Below are positions 16,044-24,457 of a stretch of DNA of 64,000 nucleotides, one piece after another (within the stretch, counting starts at the first letter, position 1; the number at the start of each line of letters is the position of its first letter). The notes beneath the pieces were generated by a model that was given only the letters and a program-made list of their open reading frames with translations, was not told the origin of the DNA and did not search any database. Origin of the DNA: Caulobacteraceae bacterium (lineage in GTDB: Bacteria > Pseudomonadota > Alphaproteobacteria > Caulobacterales > Caulobacteraceae); the NCBI GenBank assembly GCA_027487945.1, contig JAIYCQ010000011.1, forward strand, positions 62,001 through 126,000, written 5' to 3'. The position numbers and the translations under genes are program-made.

Positions 16044-17651
16044 ATGACGATGAGTGCGAACGACGCCGCGGTCGACTTCGACCGGATGCCGACCCTGGGC
16101 GATATCGCCCGCTATCACGCGGCGACCCGGCCGGACGCCACGGCCCTGACCTTCGAAGGGCGCGAGACGACCTATGCGCAGTTCGACGCCCTGACCAGCC
16201 GCGTCGCCAGCGCGCTGATCGCCGACGGTCTGACCCCGGGCCAGCGGATCGCCTATGTCGGCAAGAACAGCGACTGCTACTTCGAACTGCTGATCGGCGC
16301 GGCCAAGGCGGGGGTCGTGATGACACCCATCGGCTGGCGACTCGCGCCGCCCGAGGTGGCCTACATCGTCGAGGACTCGAAGGCGCCCATCGTCTTTGTC
16401 GGCCCGGAAGTGATCGGCCTCAGCGAGGCGGTCGCCGCGCATCTGACCTACCGTCCCAAGGTGGTTGCGATGGAAGCCGATGGTGCGGGCGGCCGTCCGC
16501 TGTACAGCGCCTGGCGGGACGCCGCGCCGGACACCGATCCCGGCCTGGCGATCACCGATCAGGACGTCGCCGTCCAGCTCTACACGTCCGGCACCACCGG
16601 CAAGCCCAAGGGGGCCATGCTGACCCACGCCAACATCCTCAGCGGGCGTCGCGCGGCGGCCGAGGCGCAGATGCCGTGGAACCAGTGGGGACCGGACGAT
16701 GTCAGTCTGGTGGCCATGCCGGTCTCGCACATCGGCGGCACCGGCTGGGGCATCGTCGGCCTCTACAACGGCGCCAAGGGAGTGGTGGCCCGCGAGTTCG
16801 ACCCCTTCAAGGTGCTGGACTTCATCGAGCAGGACCACATCAGCAAGATGTTCATGGTGCCGGCGGCGATGCAGATCGTCGTGCGCCAGCCGCGTGCCCG
16901 CGAGGTCGACTACAGCCGCCTGAAGTACATCCTCTACGGGGCCAGCCCCATCCCGCTGGATCTGCTGCGCGAGTGCATGGAGGTCTTCGGCTGCGGGTTC
17001 TGCCAGCAGTACGGCATGACCGAGACCTGCGGCACCATCGTCTACCTGCCGCCGGAGGATCATGACCCCGCCGGCAACCCGCGCATGCGTGCGGCTGGCC
17101 TGCCAATGCCCGGGGTGGAGATCCGCATCATCGACGACAGGGGCGACGTCCTGCCCGCAGGCGCCGTGGGCGAGGTCGCCACCCGCTCGGTCGCCAACAT
17201 GGCCGGCTACTGGAATCTCGACGAGGCGACGAAGGCCACCATCGGCAACGATGGCTGGCTGCGTACCGGAGACGCCGGCTACCTGGACGAGGACGGCTAT
17301 CTCTTCATCCACGACCGGGTGAAGGACATGATCATTTCCGGCGCGGAGAACATCTATCCGGCCGAGGTCGAAAGCGCGGTCTATGGCCACCCCGCCGTCG
17401 CCGAGGTCGCCGTGATCGGCATTCCCGACGAGAAGTGGGGCGAGGCGGTCAAGGCTGTCGTGGCGCTGAAGCCCGGCCTGAGCGCCACGCCGGACGAGAT
17501 CATCGCCTTCGCCCGCAGCCGCATCGCCGCGTTCAAGGCTCCCAAGAGCGTGGACTTCATCGACGCGCTTCCCCGGAACCCGTCAGGGAAGATCCTGCGG
17601 CGCGAACTGCGCGAGCCCTACTGGGCCGGACGCGAGCGGCGCGTGAACTGA
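16044..17651 (+). CDS. AMP-forming acyl-CoA ligase
   Basis: Activates a carboxylic acid to its CoA thioester through an acyl-adenylate; 535 residues, typical length. Motifs in order: phosphate-binding LYTSGTTGKPKGAM, QYGMTETCGT, LRTGDAGYLDEDGY and the C-terminal lysine in PRNPSGKILRRELR. It follows the acyl-CoA dehydrogenase by 11 bases, so the pair can activate and desaturate the same acid. Chain length or structure of the acid cannot be determined. A 12-bp-stem hairpin follows at 17664. Confidence 0.95.
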   Translation: MTMSANDAAVDFDRMPTLGDIARYHAATRPDATALTFEGRETTYAQFDALTSRVASALIADGLTPGQRIAYVGKNSDCYFELLIGAAKAGVVMTPIGWRLAPPEVAYIVEDSKAPIVFVGPEVIGLSEAVAAHLTYRPKVVAMEADGAGGRPLYSAWRDAAPDTDPGLAITDQDVAVQLYTSGTTGKPKGAMLTHANILSGRRAAAEAQMPWNQWGPDDVSLVAMPVSHIGGTGWGIVGLYNGAKGVVAREFDPFKVLDFIEQDHISKMFMVPAAMQIVVRQPRAREVDYSRLKYILYGASPIPLDLLRECMEVFGCGFCQQYGMTETCGTIVYLPPEDHDPAGNPRMRAAGLPMPGVEIRIIDDRGDVLPAGAVGEVATRSVANMAGYWNLDEATKATIGNDGWLRTGDAGYLDEDGYLFIHDRVKDMIISGAENIYPAEVESAVYGHPAVAEVAVIGIPDEKWGEAVKAVVALKPGLSATPDEIIAFARSRIAAFKAPKSVDFIDALPRNPSGKILRRELREPYWAGRERRVN

Positions 17652-17663
17652 TCTGTGGAAGTT

Positions 17664-17704
17664 GGTCCCCGGACCCGCGACGGGGGAGCCTTGGTCCGGG
17701 GACC
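17664..17704. terminator. Bidirectional hairpin between converging genes
   Basis: GGTCCCCGGACC (17664-17675) pairs with GGTCCGGGGACC (17693-17704), a 12-bp stem with a 17-base loop. It lies between the acyl-CoA ligase (ends 17651) and the small membrane protein gene on the other strand (ends 17717), so it probably ends both transcripts. Confidence 0.6.
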
Positions 17705-17716
17705 CGCGCCGCGGCC

Positions 17717-17854
17717 TCAGGAACCGCGGCGTGTGGGGAGGTTGGTCCAGATATGGACCATGCAGAGGGTGGCGCCGAAGAGGCTGAAAGCGGCGGCAGC
17801 CGTGGCCAGATAGGCGATGTGGGGCGGCGGAAGCGCCGTGAGGGTTTGCAGCAT
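17717..17854 (-). CDS. 45-residue single-span membrane protein, FNR/FixK-box controlled
   Basis: A short gene that is easy to miss. ATG 17854 follows AGGAGAATTCAG, an excellent ribosome binding site, and the frame ends in TGA at 17719-17717. The product has one membrane helix (about IAYLATAAAAFSLFGATL) with a short N-terminal segment and a positively charged tail ending PTRRGS. A near-perfect FNR/FixK site lies 48 bases upstream of the start, so low-oxygen control is likely. Size and topology resemble the tiny helper subunits of terminal oxidases (CydX, CcoQ class), but no sequence match is claimed and its partner is unknown. Confidence 0.7.
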   Translation of the reverse strand: MLQTLTALPPPHIAYLATAAAAFSLFGATLCMVHIWTNLPTRRGS

Positions 17855-17902
17855 CTGAATTCTCCTGTGCCGCAAAAGTGCCGCGCCGGCCGGGCCCGCG
17901 CC

Positions 17903-17916
17903 TTGATCTGCGTCAA
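17903..17916 (-). promoter_or_regulatory. FNR/FixK-type binding site
   Basis: TTGATCTGCGTCAA matches the consensus TTGAT-N4-ATCAA at nine of ten fixed bases. Its centre is at 17909.5, which would put a class II start of transcription near 17868, 14 bases before the ATG of the small membrane protein. The site is nearly symmetrical; the gene starting at 18031 is about 115 bases away on the other side and is a less likely target. Confidence 0.65.
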
Positions 17917-18030
17917 GCCGGCGACGGCGATCGTTGCGACACGATGGCCGCTGCCGCCGTCGTCCGCTAAATCCTGGCCGAGCGGGGGGCATCGCCTCCG
18001 CCTCGTCCGCTTCCATCGATAGAGAGTCTG

Positions 18031-19194
18031 ATGTCCGACCGCGCCCATGACCTTGCCCGCCGCGTAGACGCCTTCCTGCACGAGCATGTCGTTCCCTTCG
18101 AGCAGGACCCGCGGATCGACAAACACGGTCCGTCCGACGCGTTGCGCGTCGAACTTCAGCGCAAGGCGGCGGCCGAGGGGCTGCTGGCGCCGCATGTCGG
18201 TGTCGAGTACGGCGGCCACGGCCTGGACCACCGCGAAATCGCCATCGTCTTCCGCGCCGCCGGCTACTCGCTGCTCGGCCCCATCGCGCTGAACCTGATG
18301 GCCCCGGACGAGGGCAACATGTGCCTGATCGAGAAGATCGGCAGCGCCGAACAGAAGGAAACGGTGCTGCGCCCGCTGGCGGCCGGCGACATTCGCACGG
18401 CCTTTCTGATGACCGAACCGGACGGCGGGGCCGGCTCCGACCCATCGATGATGAAGACGACCGCCGTGCAGGACGGCAACCACTGGGTCATCAACGGGGC
18501 CAAGACCTTCATCACCGGCGCGGAAGGCGCCGCTCACGGCATCATCATGGCGAAGACCGATCACGGCGCGACCATGTTCCTGGCGCCGATGACCGCGCCG
18601 GGCATCTCCATCACCCGGGTACTCGACACCATAGACCGCACCATGCCGGGCGGGCATGCCACCGTGAAACTGGACGGCGTCCGGGTCTCGGCGGACCAGA
18701 TCCTCGGCGAGGCGCACGAGGGCTTCAAATACGCCCAGGTGCGGCTGGCGCCGGCCCGGCTGACGCACTGCATGCGCTGGTGGGGCGCCGCCCGGCGGGC
18801 GCATGACATTGCGGTCGCCTATGCCTGCCGGCGTCATGCCTTCGGCAAGCCGCTGATCGACCACGAGGGCGTGGGCTTCATGCTGGCTGACAACGAGATC
18901 GACCTGAAGCAGGCGGAGCTGACGATCGACTGGTGCGCCGGCGTGCTCGACGCCGGCGGGCACGGGTCCGGAACGGCCGAGTCCAGCCTCGCCAAGGTGG
19001 CGGTCTCCGAAGCGCTGTTCCGCATCGCCGACCGTTGCGTCCAGGTGCTGGGCGGGACCGGCGTCACAGACGATACGCCGGTGCACCAGATCTTCCGCGA
19101 TATCCGCGCCTTCCGGGTCTACGACGGCCCCTCGGAGGTGCACCGCTGGTCGATGGCCAAGCGGATCAAGCGCGAGTTCCTGGCCAGGCCCTGA
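18031..19194 (+). CDS. Acyl-CoA dehydrogenase (ACAD10/11-like, YDGP)
   Basis: FAD-dependent dehydrogenase of 387 residues. FAD-binding FLMTEPDGGAGSDPSMM and the helix VLGGTGVTDDTPVHQIFRDI are typical; the catalytic-base position reads FRVYDGPSEVHRW, with Asp where medium-chain enzymes have Glu. This YDGPSEVH ending is what I would expect of the ACAD10/ACAD11 group, whose animal members act on 4-hydroxy acids together with a kinase domain; that link is inference. It stands alone, between a promoter region and wrbA, with terminator hairpins after it. Confidence 0.9.
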   Translation: MSDRAHDLARRVDAFLHEHVVPFEQDPRIDKHGPSDALRVELQRKAAAEGLLAPHVGVEYGGHGLDHREIAIVFRAAGYSLLGPIALNLMAPDEGNMCLIEKIGSAEQKETVLRPLAAGDIRTAFLMTEPDGGAGSDPSMMKTTAVQDGNHWVINGAKTFITGAEGAAHGIIMAKTDHGATMFLAPMTAPGISITRVLDTIDRTMPGGHATVKLDGVRVSADQILGEAHEGFKYAQVRLAPARLTHCMRWWGAARRAHDIAVAYACRRHAFGKPLIDHEGVGFMLADNEIDLKQAELTIDWCAGVLDAGGHGSGTAESSLAKVAVSEALFRIADRCVQVLGGTGVTDDTPVHQIFRDIRAFRVYDGPSEVHRWSMAKRIKREFLARP

Positions 19195-19202
19195 CAAAGG
19201 AA

Positions 19203-19228
19203 ACCCCGCCTTCGGCTGAAGGCGGGGT
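19203..19228. terminator. Intrinsic terminator, mainly for wrbA
   Basis: ACCCCGCCTTC (19203-19213) and GAAGGCGGGGT (19218-19228) form a perfect 11-bp stem with a GGCT loop. Read on the minus strand it is followed by TTTCCTTTG, so it is a good terminator for wrbA; it can also stop the acyl-CoA dehydrogenase transcript from the left. Confidence 0.8.
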
Positions 19229-19237
19229 CAAGGTCGT

Positions 19238-19261
19238 CTGTTCCGGGGAGGATCGGAACAG
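19238..19261. terminator. Second hairpin at the end of wrbA
   Basis: CTGTTCCG (19238-19245) pairs with CGGAACAG (19254-19261), an 8-bp stem with an 8-base loop immediately beyond the wrbA stop codon. Together with the stronger hairpin next to it, it makes a tandem transcription end between converging genes. Confidence 0.5.
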
Positions 19262-19263
19262 GT

Positions 19264-19863
19264 CTAGCCGTGCAGCTTCGCAGCGGTCTCGGCGATCCTG
19301 CGGCCCTGGTAGCGGGCGCCCGCCAGTTCGTTCTCGCTGGGCTGACGCGAGCCGTCGCCGGCGGCGATGGTGGTCGCGCCGTAGGGGCTGCCGCCGGTGA
19401 CCTCGTCGAGCTTCATCTGCCCGGCGAAGCCGTAGTCGAGGCCGACGATGACCATGCCGAAGTGCAGCAGGTTGGTGATGATGCTGAACAGCGTCGTCTC
19501 CTGGCCGCCATGCTGGGTGGCGGTCGAGGTGAAGGCGCCGCCGACCTTGCCGTTCAGGGCCCCGCGCGCCCAGAGGCCGCCGGCCTGGTCGAGGAAGGCC
19601 GCCATCTGGGAGTTCATCCGGCCAAAACGCGTGCCGGCGCCGACGATGATGGCGTCATAGTCAGCCAGCTCGGCGATGGTGGCGATCGGCGCGGCCTGGT
19701 CGAGCTTGAAGTGCGCGGCCCGGGCCACCTCTTCGGGCACGGTCTCGGGCACGCGTTTGATGTCGACCTGGGCGCCGGCCTCGCGGGCGCCTTCGGCGAC
19801 GGCCTGGGCCATGGTTTCGATGTGCCCGTAGGCCGAATGATAGAGAACGAGGATCTTGGGCAT
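19264..19863 (-). CDS. wrbA: NAD(P)H:quinone oxidoreductase WrbA
   Basis: FMN-dependent flavodoxin-like enzyme that reduces quinones by two electrons and avoids semiquinone radicals; usually tetrameric and cytosolic. All WrbA hallmarks are visible in 199 residues: [20 protein letters not shown] for the FMN phosphate loop, [35 protein letters not shown] and [23 protein letters not shown] 19863 follows AGGAGCAGTCCC. The upstream gene on the same strand is the pirin at 19900, 36 bases away, so both may be one transcription unit for redox or quinone stress. Confidence 0.96.
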   Translation of the reverse strand: MPKILVLYHSAYGHIETMAQAVAEGAREAGAQVDIKRVPETVPEEVARAAHFKLDQAAPIATIAELADYDAIIVGAGTRFGRMNSQMAAFLDQAGGLWARGALNGKVGGAFTSTATQHGGQETTLFSIITNLLHFGMVIVGLDYGFAGQMKLDEVTGGSPYGATTIAAGDGSRQPSENELAGARYQGRRIAETAAKLHG

Positions 19864-19899
19864 GGGACTGCTCCTGCTGGATCGGGGAAGGGGGGGCGC

Positions 19900-20598
19900 C
19901 TAGGCGGCGTCCACCAGAACAAGTTCGGCGTCTTCCAGGGCGGTGACCCGGATCGACGTTTCGTCGGTGATGGCGGCGCCGTCGCGGGTTTCGAGGGTCA
20001 GACCGTTGACCTCGACGCGCCCGGCCGCGGGCACCAGGTAGGCATGGCGGCTGGCGTCCAGCGCGTACTCCACCGACTCCCCGGCCTTGAGCGTCGCGCC
20101 CAGCACCCGGGCGTTGGTGCGGATCGGCAGGGCATCGTTGTCGTTCTCGAACCCGCTGGCCAGGGTGACGAACTTTCCGGACCGGTCGCCCTTGGGGAAG
20201 GGCTTGGCGCCCCAGGACGGCGCGCCGCCGGTGCGGGTGGGCTGGATCCAGATCTGGAAGATCCGGGTCGTCTCCGCCTCCAGATTGTACTCGGCATGGC
20301 GGATGCCGCTGCCGGCGCTCATGACCTGGACGTCGCCCGCCTCGGTGCGGCCCTTGTTGCCCAGGCTGTCCTGGTGGGTGATCGCCCCGTCGCGGACATA
20401 GGTGATGATCTCCATGTCGGCATGGGGGTGGGGCGGAAAGCCCGAGTTGGCGGCGATCTCGTCGTCGTTCCAGACCCGGAGCGCGCCCCAGTTCATGTTC
20501 CGCGGATCGTGGTAGCCGCCGAAGGAGAAGTGATGCCGGGCCTTCAGCCAGCCATGGTCAGCGCCGCCCAGCGTCTCAAAGGGTTTGTGCAGGATCAT
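19900..20598 (-). CDS. Pirin-family protein (cupin quercetinase-like)
   Basis: A bicupin of 232 residues. The N-terminal cupin keeps the metal ligands in FPPHPHADMEIITYV and GSGIRHAEYN (three His and a Glu), as in pirins that show quercetin dioxygenase activity. ATG 20598 follows GGAGGACGGATGCG; an upstream frame extension to 20646 would run into the shared promoter with the LysR gene. The gene is divergent from LysR and followed by wrbA, the frequent LysR-pirin-reductase arrangement for phenolic or electrophile stress. Confidence 0.93.
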   Translation of the reverse strand: MILHKPFETLGGADHGWLKARHHFSFGGYHDPRNMNWGALRVWNDDEIAANSGFPPHPHADMEIITYVRDGAITHQDSLGNKGRTEAGDVQVMSAGSGIRHAEYNLEAETTRIFQIWIQPTRTGGAPSWGAKPFPKGDRSGKFVTLASGFENDNDALPIRTNARVLGATLKAGESVEYALDASRHAYLVPAAGRVEVNGLTLETRDGAAITDETSIRVTALEDAELVLVDAA

Positions 20599-20683
20599 CG
20601 CATCCGTCCTCCGCGCCGGACCGCCGGCGCTGTTGCTTGAGGACAAGATAGAGGGCAGGATCGGATCATAAATAGAAACTTCA

Positions 20684-20698
20684 GAAACCTATTGTTTC
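20684..20698. promoter_or_regulatory. Candidate LysR operator between pirin and lysR
   Basis: GAAAC (20684-20688) and GTTTC (20694-20698) form an inverted repeat with a 5-base spacer in the AT-rich gap between the divergent pirin and LysR genes. It sits 11 bases before the LysR start, a usual place for LysR autorepression and activation of the divergent gene. Confidence 0.45.
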
Positions 20699-20708
20699 CA
20701 TAAAGCGC

Positions 20709-21611
20709 ATGTCCAGGCTGCCCGATCTCGAAGCGCTCGCCATTTTCGCCAAGGTGGTCGAGCTGCGCTCGTTCGCCGCCGTGGCCGATGATCTGAAGCT
20801 CTCCAAGGCGACCGTGTCCAAGGCGGTCACCCGGCTTGAAACGCGTCTGGGCGCGCGTCTGTTCAATCGCACCTCCCGTCGTCTCGCACTGACCGACGCC
20901 GGCCGGGCCCTGGCGGAGCGCGCGGCCCGGATGCTGGCCGAGGGGGAGGCGGCGGAGTCCGAGGCGCTGGAACAGTCGGCGGCGCCGCGCGGACTCGTCC
21001 GGCTGGCGGTTCCGATGGCATTCGGTCTGTCCGACGTCGCGTCGATCCTGCCGGACTTCATGGCCGAGTATCCGGAGGTCTTCGTCGATCTGCACCTCAG
21101 TGACGCGATGGTCGACCTGATCGGTCAGGGGTTCGACATGGCGCTGCGGATCGCGGCCCTGCCGGACTCGTCGCTGATGGCGAGGCGGCTGCGGTCGGTG
21201 AAACTCCACCTTGTGGGCGCGCCGGACTACTTCGCCCGGCAGGGGAGGCCGACCCACCCAAGCCAGCTGGTCGATCATTGCTGCCTCGCCTACGCCTATC
21301 TGGCGACACCGGAGACCTGGCGGTTCACCCATCCCTCGGGCGAGGAGGCCTCGATCCGTATCGAAGGCCCGATGCGGGCCAACAACGCCACCGCCCTCCT
21401 GCCGGCCCTGATCGCCGGTCGCGGGCTGGCGCTGCAGCCGGACTTCATCTGCGGGCCCGCCCTGGCCTCGGGCGAGCTGGTCGCCGTCATGCAGGACTGG
21501 GCGCCGCCGCCGATCGCCCTGCACCTGGTCATGCCGCCCGGCGGCCCACGACCGGCGCGGGTCGAGGTTCTGGCCGAGTTTCTCGGCAAACGGCTGTCGG
21601 CGAACCGCTGA
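20709..21611 (+). CDS. LysR-family transcriptional regulator
   Basis: A 300-residue LysR regulator: winged helix in residues 1-60 (FAAVADDLKLSKATVSKAVTRLETRLGARLFNR), linker helix, then the periplasmic-binding-protein-like effector domain with GLVRLAVPMAFG and a terminal EFLGKRL helix. It belongs to the AaeR/DsdC-like general group that often controls a divergent oxidoreductase. Here the divergent gene is the pirin followed by wrbA. An acyl-CoA dehydrogenase follows on the same strand after 85 bases and could be a second target. Confidence 0.93.
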   Translation: MSRLPDLEALAIFAKVVELRSFAAVADDLKLSKATVSKAVTRLETRLGARLFNRTSRRLALTDAGRALAERAARMLAEGEAAESEALEQSAAPRGLVRLAVPMAFGLSDVASILPDFMAEYPEVFVDLHLSDAMVDLIGQGFDMALRIAALPDSSLMARRLRSVKLHLVGAPDYFARQGRPTHPSQLVDHCCLAYAYLATPETWRFTHPSGEEASIRIEGPMRANNATALLPALIAGRGLALQPDFICGPALASGELVAVMQDWAPPPIALHLVMPPGGPRPARVEVLAEFLGKRLSANR

Positions 21612-21696
21612 CGAACCCTCTGGCCGGACGTTGCGGCAAGGCGTCAGACTTGTCGCAAGATCAGGCGCGAGCAACGCGTCGGGCAGGGAGCGACGC

Positions 21697-22926
21697 ATGA
21701 GGATCGAGTGGAGCCCGGAGGACCGGGCGTTTCGTGACGAGGTTCGCGCGTTTCTGGACGCGTCCCTGACACCCGAACTGCGGCTGGCCGGGTCACGGCT
21801 GACCAGCGTCTATGGCGATCATCAGACCCAGATGGCCTGGCAGAAGATCCTGCACGCCAGGGGCTGGCTGGTTCCGGCCTGGCCGGTGGAGTTCGGCGGC
21901 TGCGGCTGGTCGGTGACCCAGCGCTACATCTTCGCCACCGAACTGACCGCCGCCGGCGCCCCGCCGCTGTCGCCGATGGGGATCGGGATGTGCGGTCCGG
22001 TGCTGATCGGTCATGGGACGCCCGAGCAGCAGGCGCATTTCCTGCCGCGCATGCTCAGCGGCGAGGATTTCTGGTGCCAGGGCTACTCCGAGCCGCAGTC
22101 AGGCTCGGATCTGGCCACCCTGCAGATGAGCGCCGTCGATGACGGCGATCAGTTCATCTGCAACGGCCACAAGCTGTGGACGACCCACGCCGCCCACGCC
22201 AACTGGATCTTCTGCCTTGTTCGCACCTCCCGCGAGGACATCCCGCAGAAGGGCATCACCTTCCTGCTGATCGACATGACCACGCCGGGCGTCGAGGTGA
22301 CGCCGATCATCTCGCTGTCGGGCGAGCACATCCAGAACCACGTCTTCTTCACCGACGTCCGCGTGCCCAAGGCCAATGCCGTCGGCCCCATCGGCCAGGG
22401 TTGGACCGTGGCCAAGCATCTGATGCAGTTCGAGCGCGGCGGCAGCGCCTACACGCCCGGATTCCGGGGGCGGATGGCGAAGATCGCCCACATCCTCGAC
22501 ACCGAGTACGCCGACGGCGATCCTTCGGGCGAAGGTCAGGCCCTGCGCCGCCAGCTGGCGGACGCGGCGGTCCAGGTGGACGCGCTGGAGGCGGTGGAGC
22601 TCCGGGTCATGTCCGCGCTGTCGGTCGGCCAGGCCCCGGGCCCCGAGTCCTCGATGATGAAGACGGTCGGCACGGAGCTGAGCCAGAGGCTGACCGAGAT
22701 CGCCCTGGCCGCCGCCGGCCGCTACGCCGCCGTCCATCAGCCGCACATGGTGTCCGCGGGCGGGCCGACGCCGGGGTTCACGCCGCCGCGCTACAACGAC
22801 GGTATAGGTCCGGAGTACGCCTGGACCGTGGCCCCCAAATACCTCAACGACCGCGCCGGCTCGATCTATGCCGGCACCAACGAGATCCAGCGCAACATCA
22901 TGGCCAAGGCCGTGCTGGGGCTCTGA
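21697..22926 (+). CDS. Acyl-CoA dehydrogenase (YAGT type)
   Basis: FAD enzyme of 409 residues, a paralogue of the one at 14830 (shared WQKILHARGW, FGGCGW, QGYSEPQSGSDLATL). The catalytic-base position reads SIYAGTNEIQRNIMAKAVLGL: Ala replaces the Glu of the YEGT class, so another acidic residue must act as base. An extra loop of about 15 residues rich in Gly and Pro precedes the last helices (SAGGPTPGFTPPRYNDG). ATG 21697 follows AGGGAGCGACGC. The aldehyde dehydrogenase follows after 16 bases, so the two are co-transcribed. Confidence 0.93.
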   Translation: MRIEWSPEDRAFRDEVRAFLDASLTPELRLAGSRLTSVYGDHQTQMAWQKILHARGWLVPAWPVEFGGCGWSVTQRYIFATELTAAGAPPLSPMGIGMCGPVLIGHGTPEQQAHFLPRMLSGEDFWCQGYSEPQSGSDLATLQMSAVDDGDQFICNGHKLWTTHAAHANWIFCLVRTSREDIPQKGITFLLIDMTTPGVEVTPIISLSGEHIQNHVFFTDVRVPKANAVGPIGQGWTVAKHLMQFERGGSAYTPGFRGRMAKIAHILDTEYADGDPSGEGQALRRQLADAAVQVDALEAVELRVMSALSVGQAPGPESSMMKTVGTELSQRLTEIALAAAGRYAAVHQPHMVSAGGPTPGFTPPRYNDGIGPEYAWTVAPKYLNDRAGSIYAGTNEIQRNIMAKAVLGL

Positions 22927-22942
22927 GCAGGGAGAACGACCC

Positions 22943-24361
22943 ATGGACTTCGACACTGACTACAGCATGACCATCGGCGGCAAGGCCGTCGCCGGCGCGG
23001 GGACGTTCGACGTCCTCAACCCGGCCAATGAGCAGGTCATCGCCCAGGCCCCGGACTGTTCGAAGGAACAGCTGGACGAGGCCGTCGCCGCGGCCCGCGC
23101 CGCTTTCCCGGCCTGGTCGGCGACCCCGATCGCCGAGCGCCGCAAGGCGGTTCTGGCCCTGGCCGGCGCCATCGCCGCCAACGCCGAGGGCCTCAAGCGC
23201 CTGCTGACCCGCGAACAGGGCAAGCCGCACGCCGACGCCATGAACGACGTCCTCGGCGGCGCCGGCTGGCTGCAGGGCGCCTCGACGCTCGATCTGCCCG
23301 AGACGGTCAACGAGGACACCGACGTCCGCCGCAGCATCACCCGCCATGTGCCGATCGGCGTGGTCGGGGCGATTGCGCCGTGGAACTTCCCGGTCATCCT
23401 GGCCATGTTCAAGGTCGCCCCGGCGCTGATGGCCGGCAACACCATCGTGCTGAAGCCCTCGCCCTTCACCCCGCTGACGACGCTGAAGATCGGCGAGCTG
23501 GCCCGTGCCGTCCTGCCGCCAGGCGTGCTGAACGTCGTCTCCGGCGGCGACAGTCTCGGCCCCTGGATGACCAGCCACCCCGGCATCGACAAGATCAGCT
23601 TCACCGGCTCGACCCAGACCGGCCGCAAGGTGATGGCCAGCGCCGCCGACAGCCTCAAGCGCATCACGCTCGAGCTGGGCGGTAACGACGCGGCCATCGT
23701 CATGCCCGACGTCGACGTCGAGAAGGTCGCCGAGCAGCTGTTCTGGGCCGCCTTCCGCAACACCGGCCAGATCTGCATCGCCAGCAAGCGCATGTACGTT
23801 CACAAGGACGTCTACGAGCCGCTCAAGAAGGCGATCGCCGACTACGCCGCCACCGTGAAGATGGGCGACGGCGCCGAGCAGGGCACCCAGCTGGGGCCGA
23901 TCCAGAACAAGCAGCAGTACCAGCGCGTGCTGGAGCTGATCGCCGATGCCAAGGCCAACGGCTATCCGTTCCTGATCGGCGGCGAGGCCTCGACCGCGCC
24001 CGGCTACTTCGTGCCGATCACCATTCTGGACAATCCGCCGGAGAACGCGCGGATCGTTCAGGAGGAGCAGTTCGGCCCCGTCCTGCCGCTGCTCAAGGTC
24101 GACAGCATCGAGGAGGCGCTCGAGCGGGCCAACGCCAGCGAGTACGGCCTGGGCGGCTCGGTCTGGTCGTCGGATATCGACGCGGCCCTGGCCGTCGGCG
24201 AGCGGCTGCAGACCGGCACGGTCTGGATCAACGAGACCCAGCACCTCAGCCCGCTGGTCAGCTTCGCCGGCCACAAACAGTCGGGCCTGGGCGTCGAGAA
24301 CGGCATCGACGGCCTGCTGGAGTACACCAACACCCAGACGATCGTGGTCCGGAAGGGCTGA
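22943..24361 (+). CDS. NAD(P)-dependent aldehyde dehydrogenase
   Basis: Oxidises an aldehyde to the acid; 472 residues. Catalytic residues are present: Asn148 in IAPWNFPV, Glu244 in TLELGGNDA and Cys278 in NTGQICIASKR. The Lys/Ser cofactor region reads LKPSPFTPL. The ATG follows GGGAGAACGACCC, the same leader used before the gene at 25582. Co-transcribed with an acyl-CoA dehydrogenase, it may turn an alcohol- or P450-derived aldehyde into the acid that the ligases activate. It ends at a very strong terminator. Confidence 0.95.
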   Translation: MDFDTDYSMTIGGKAVAGAGTFDVLNPANEQVIAQAPDCSKEQLDEAVAAARAAFPAWSATPIAERRKAVLALAGAIAANAEGLKRLLTREQGKPHADAMNDVLGGAGWLQGASTLDLPETVNEDTDVRRSITRHVPIGVVGAIAPWNFPVILAMFKVAPALMAGNTIVLKPSPFTPLTTLKIGELARAVLPPGVLNVVSGGDSLGPWMTSHPGIDKISFTGSTQTGRKVMASAADSLKRITLELGGNDAAIVMPDVDVEKVAEQLFWAAFRNTGQICIASKRMYVHKDVYEPLKKAIADYAATVKMGDGAEQGTQLGPIQNKQQYQRVLELIADAKANGYPFLIGGEASTAPGYFVPITILDNPPENARIVQEEQFGPVLPLLKVDSIEEALERANASEYGLGGSVWSSDIDAALAVGERLQTGTVWINETQHLSPLVSFAGHKQSGLGVENGIDGLLEYTNTQTIVVRKG

Positions 24362-24367
24362 CGCACC

Positions 24368-24403
24368 GGCCGCCGCGGGTTCCTGCCGGAATTCGCGGCG
24401 GCC
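24368..24403 (+). terminator. Strong terminator after the aldehyde dehydrogenase
   Basis: GGCCGCCGCG (24368-24377) pairs with CGCGGCGGCC (24394-24403); the inside continues with two G-T pairs and TTCC/GGAA around a TGCC loop, so the stem is 16 bp. It is followed by TCTTGCCTTT. It separates the aldehyde dehydrogenase unit from the acyl-CoA dehydrogenase pair that begins at 24458. Confidence 0.8.
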
Positions 24404-24457
24404 TCTTGCCTTTAGGCGGGTCTGCCTGTCATCCCTTGCGGCGGGCAGGAGACAAAA

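Noticed and set aside
18031..19194. FNR box controlling the acyl-CoA dehydrogenase at 18031
   Set aside because: The box is about 115 bases from that start, while it is ideally placed for the small gene on the other strand; control of both is possible but not supported.
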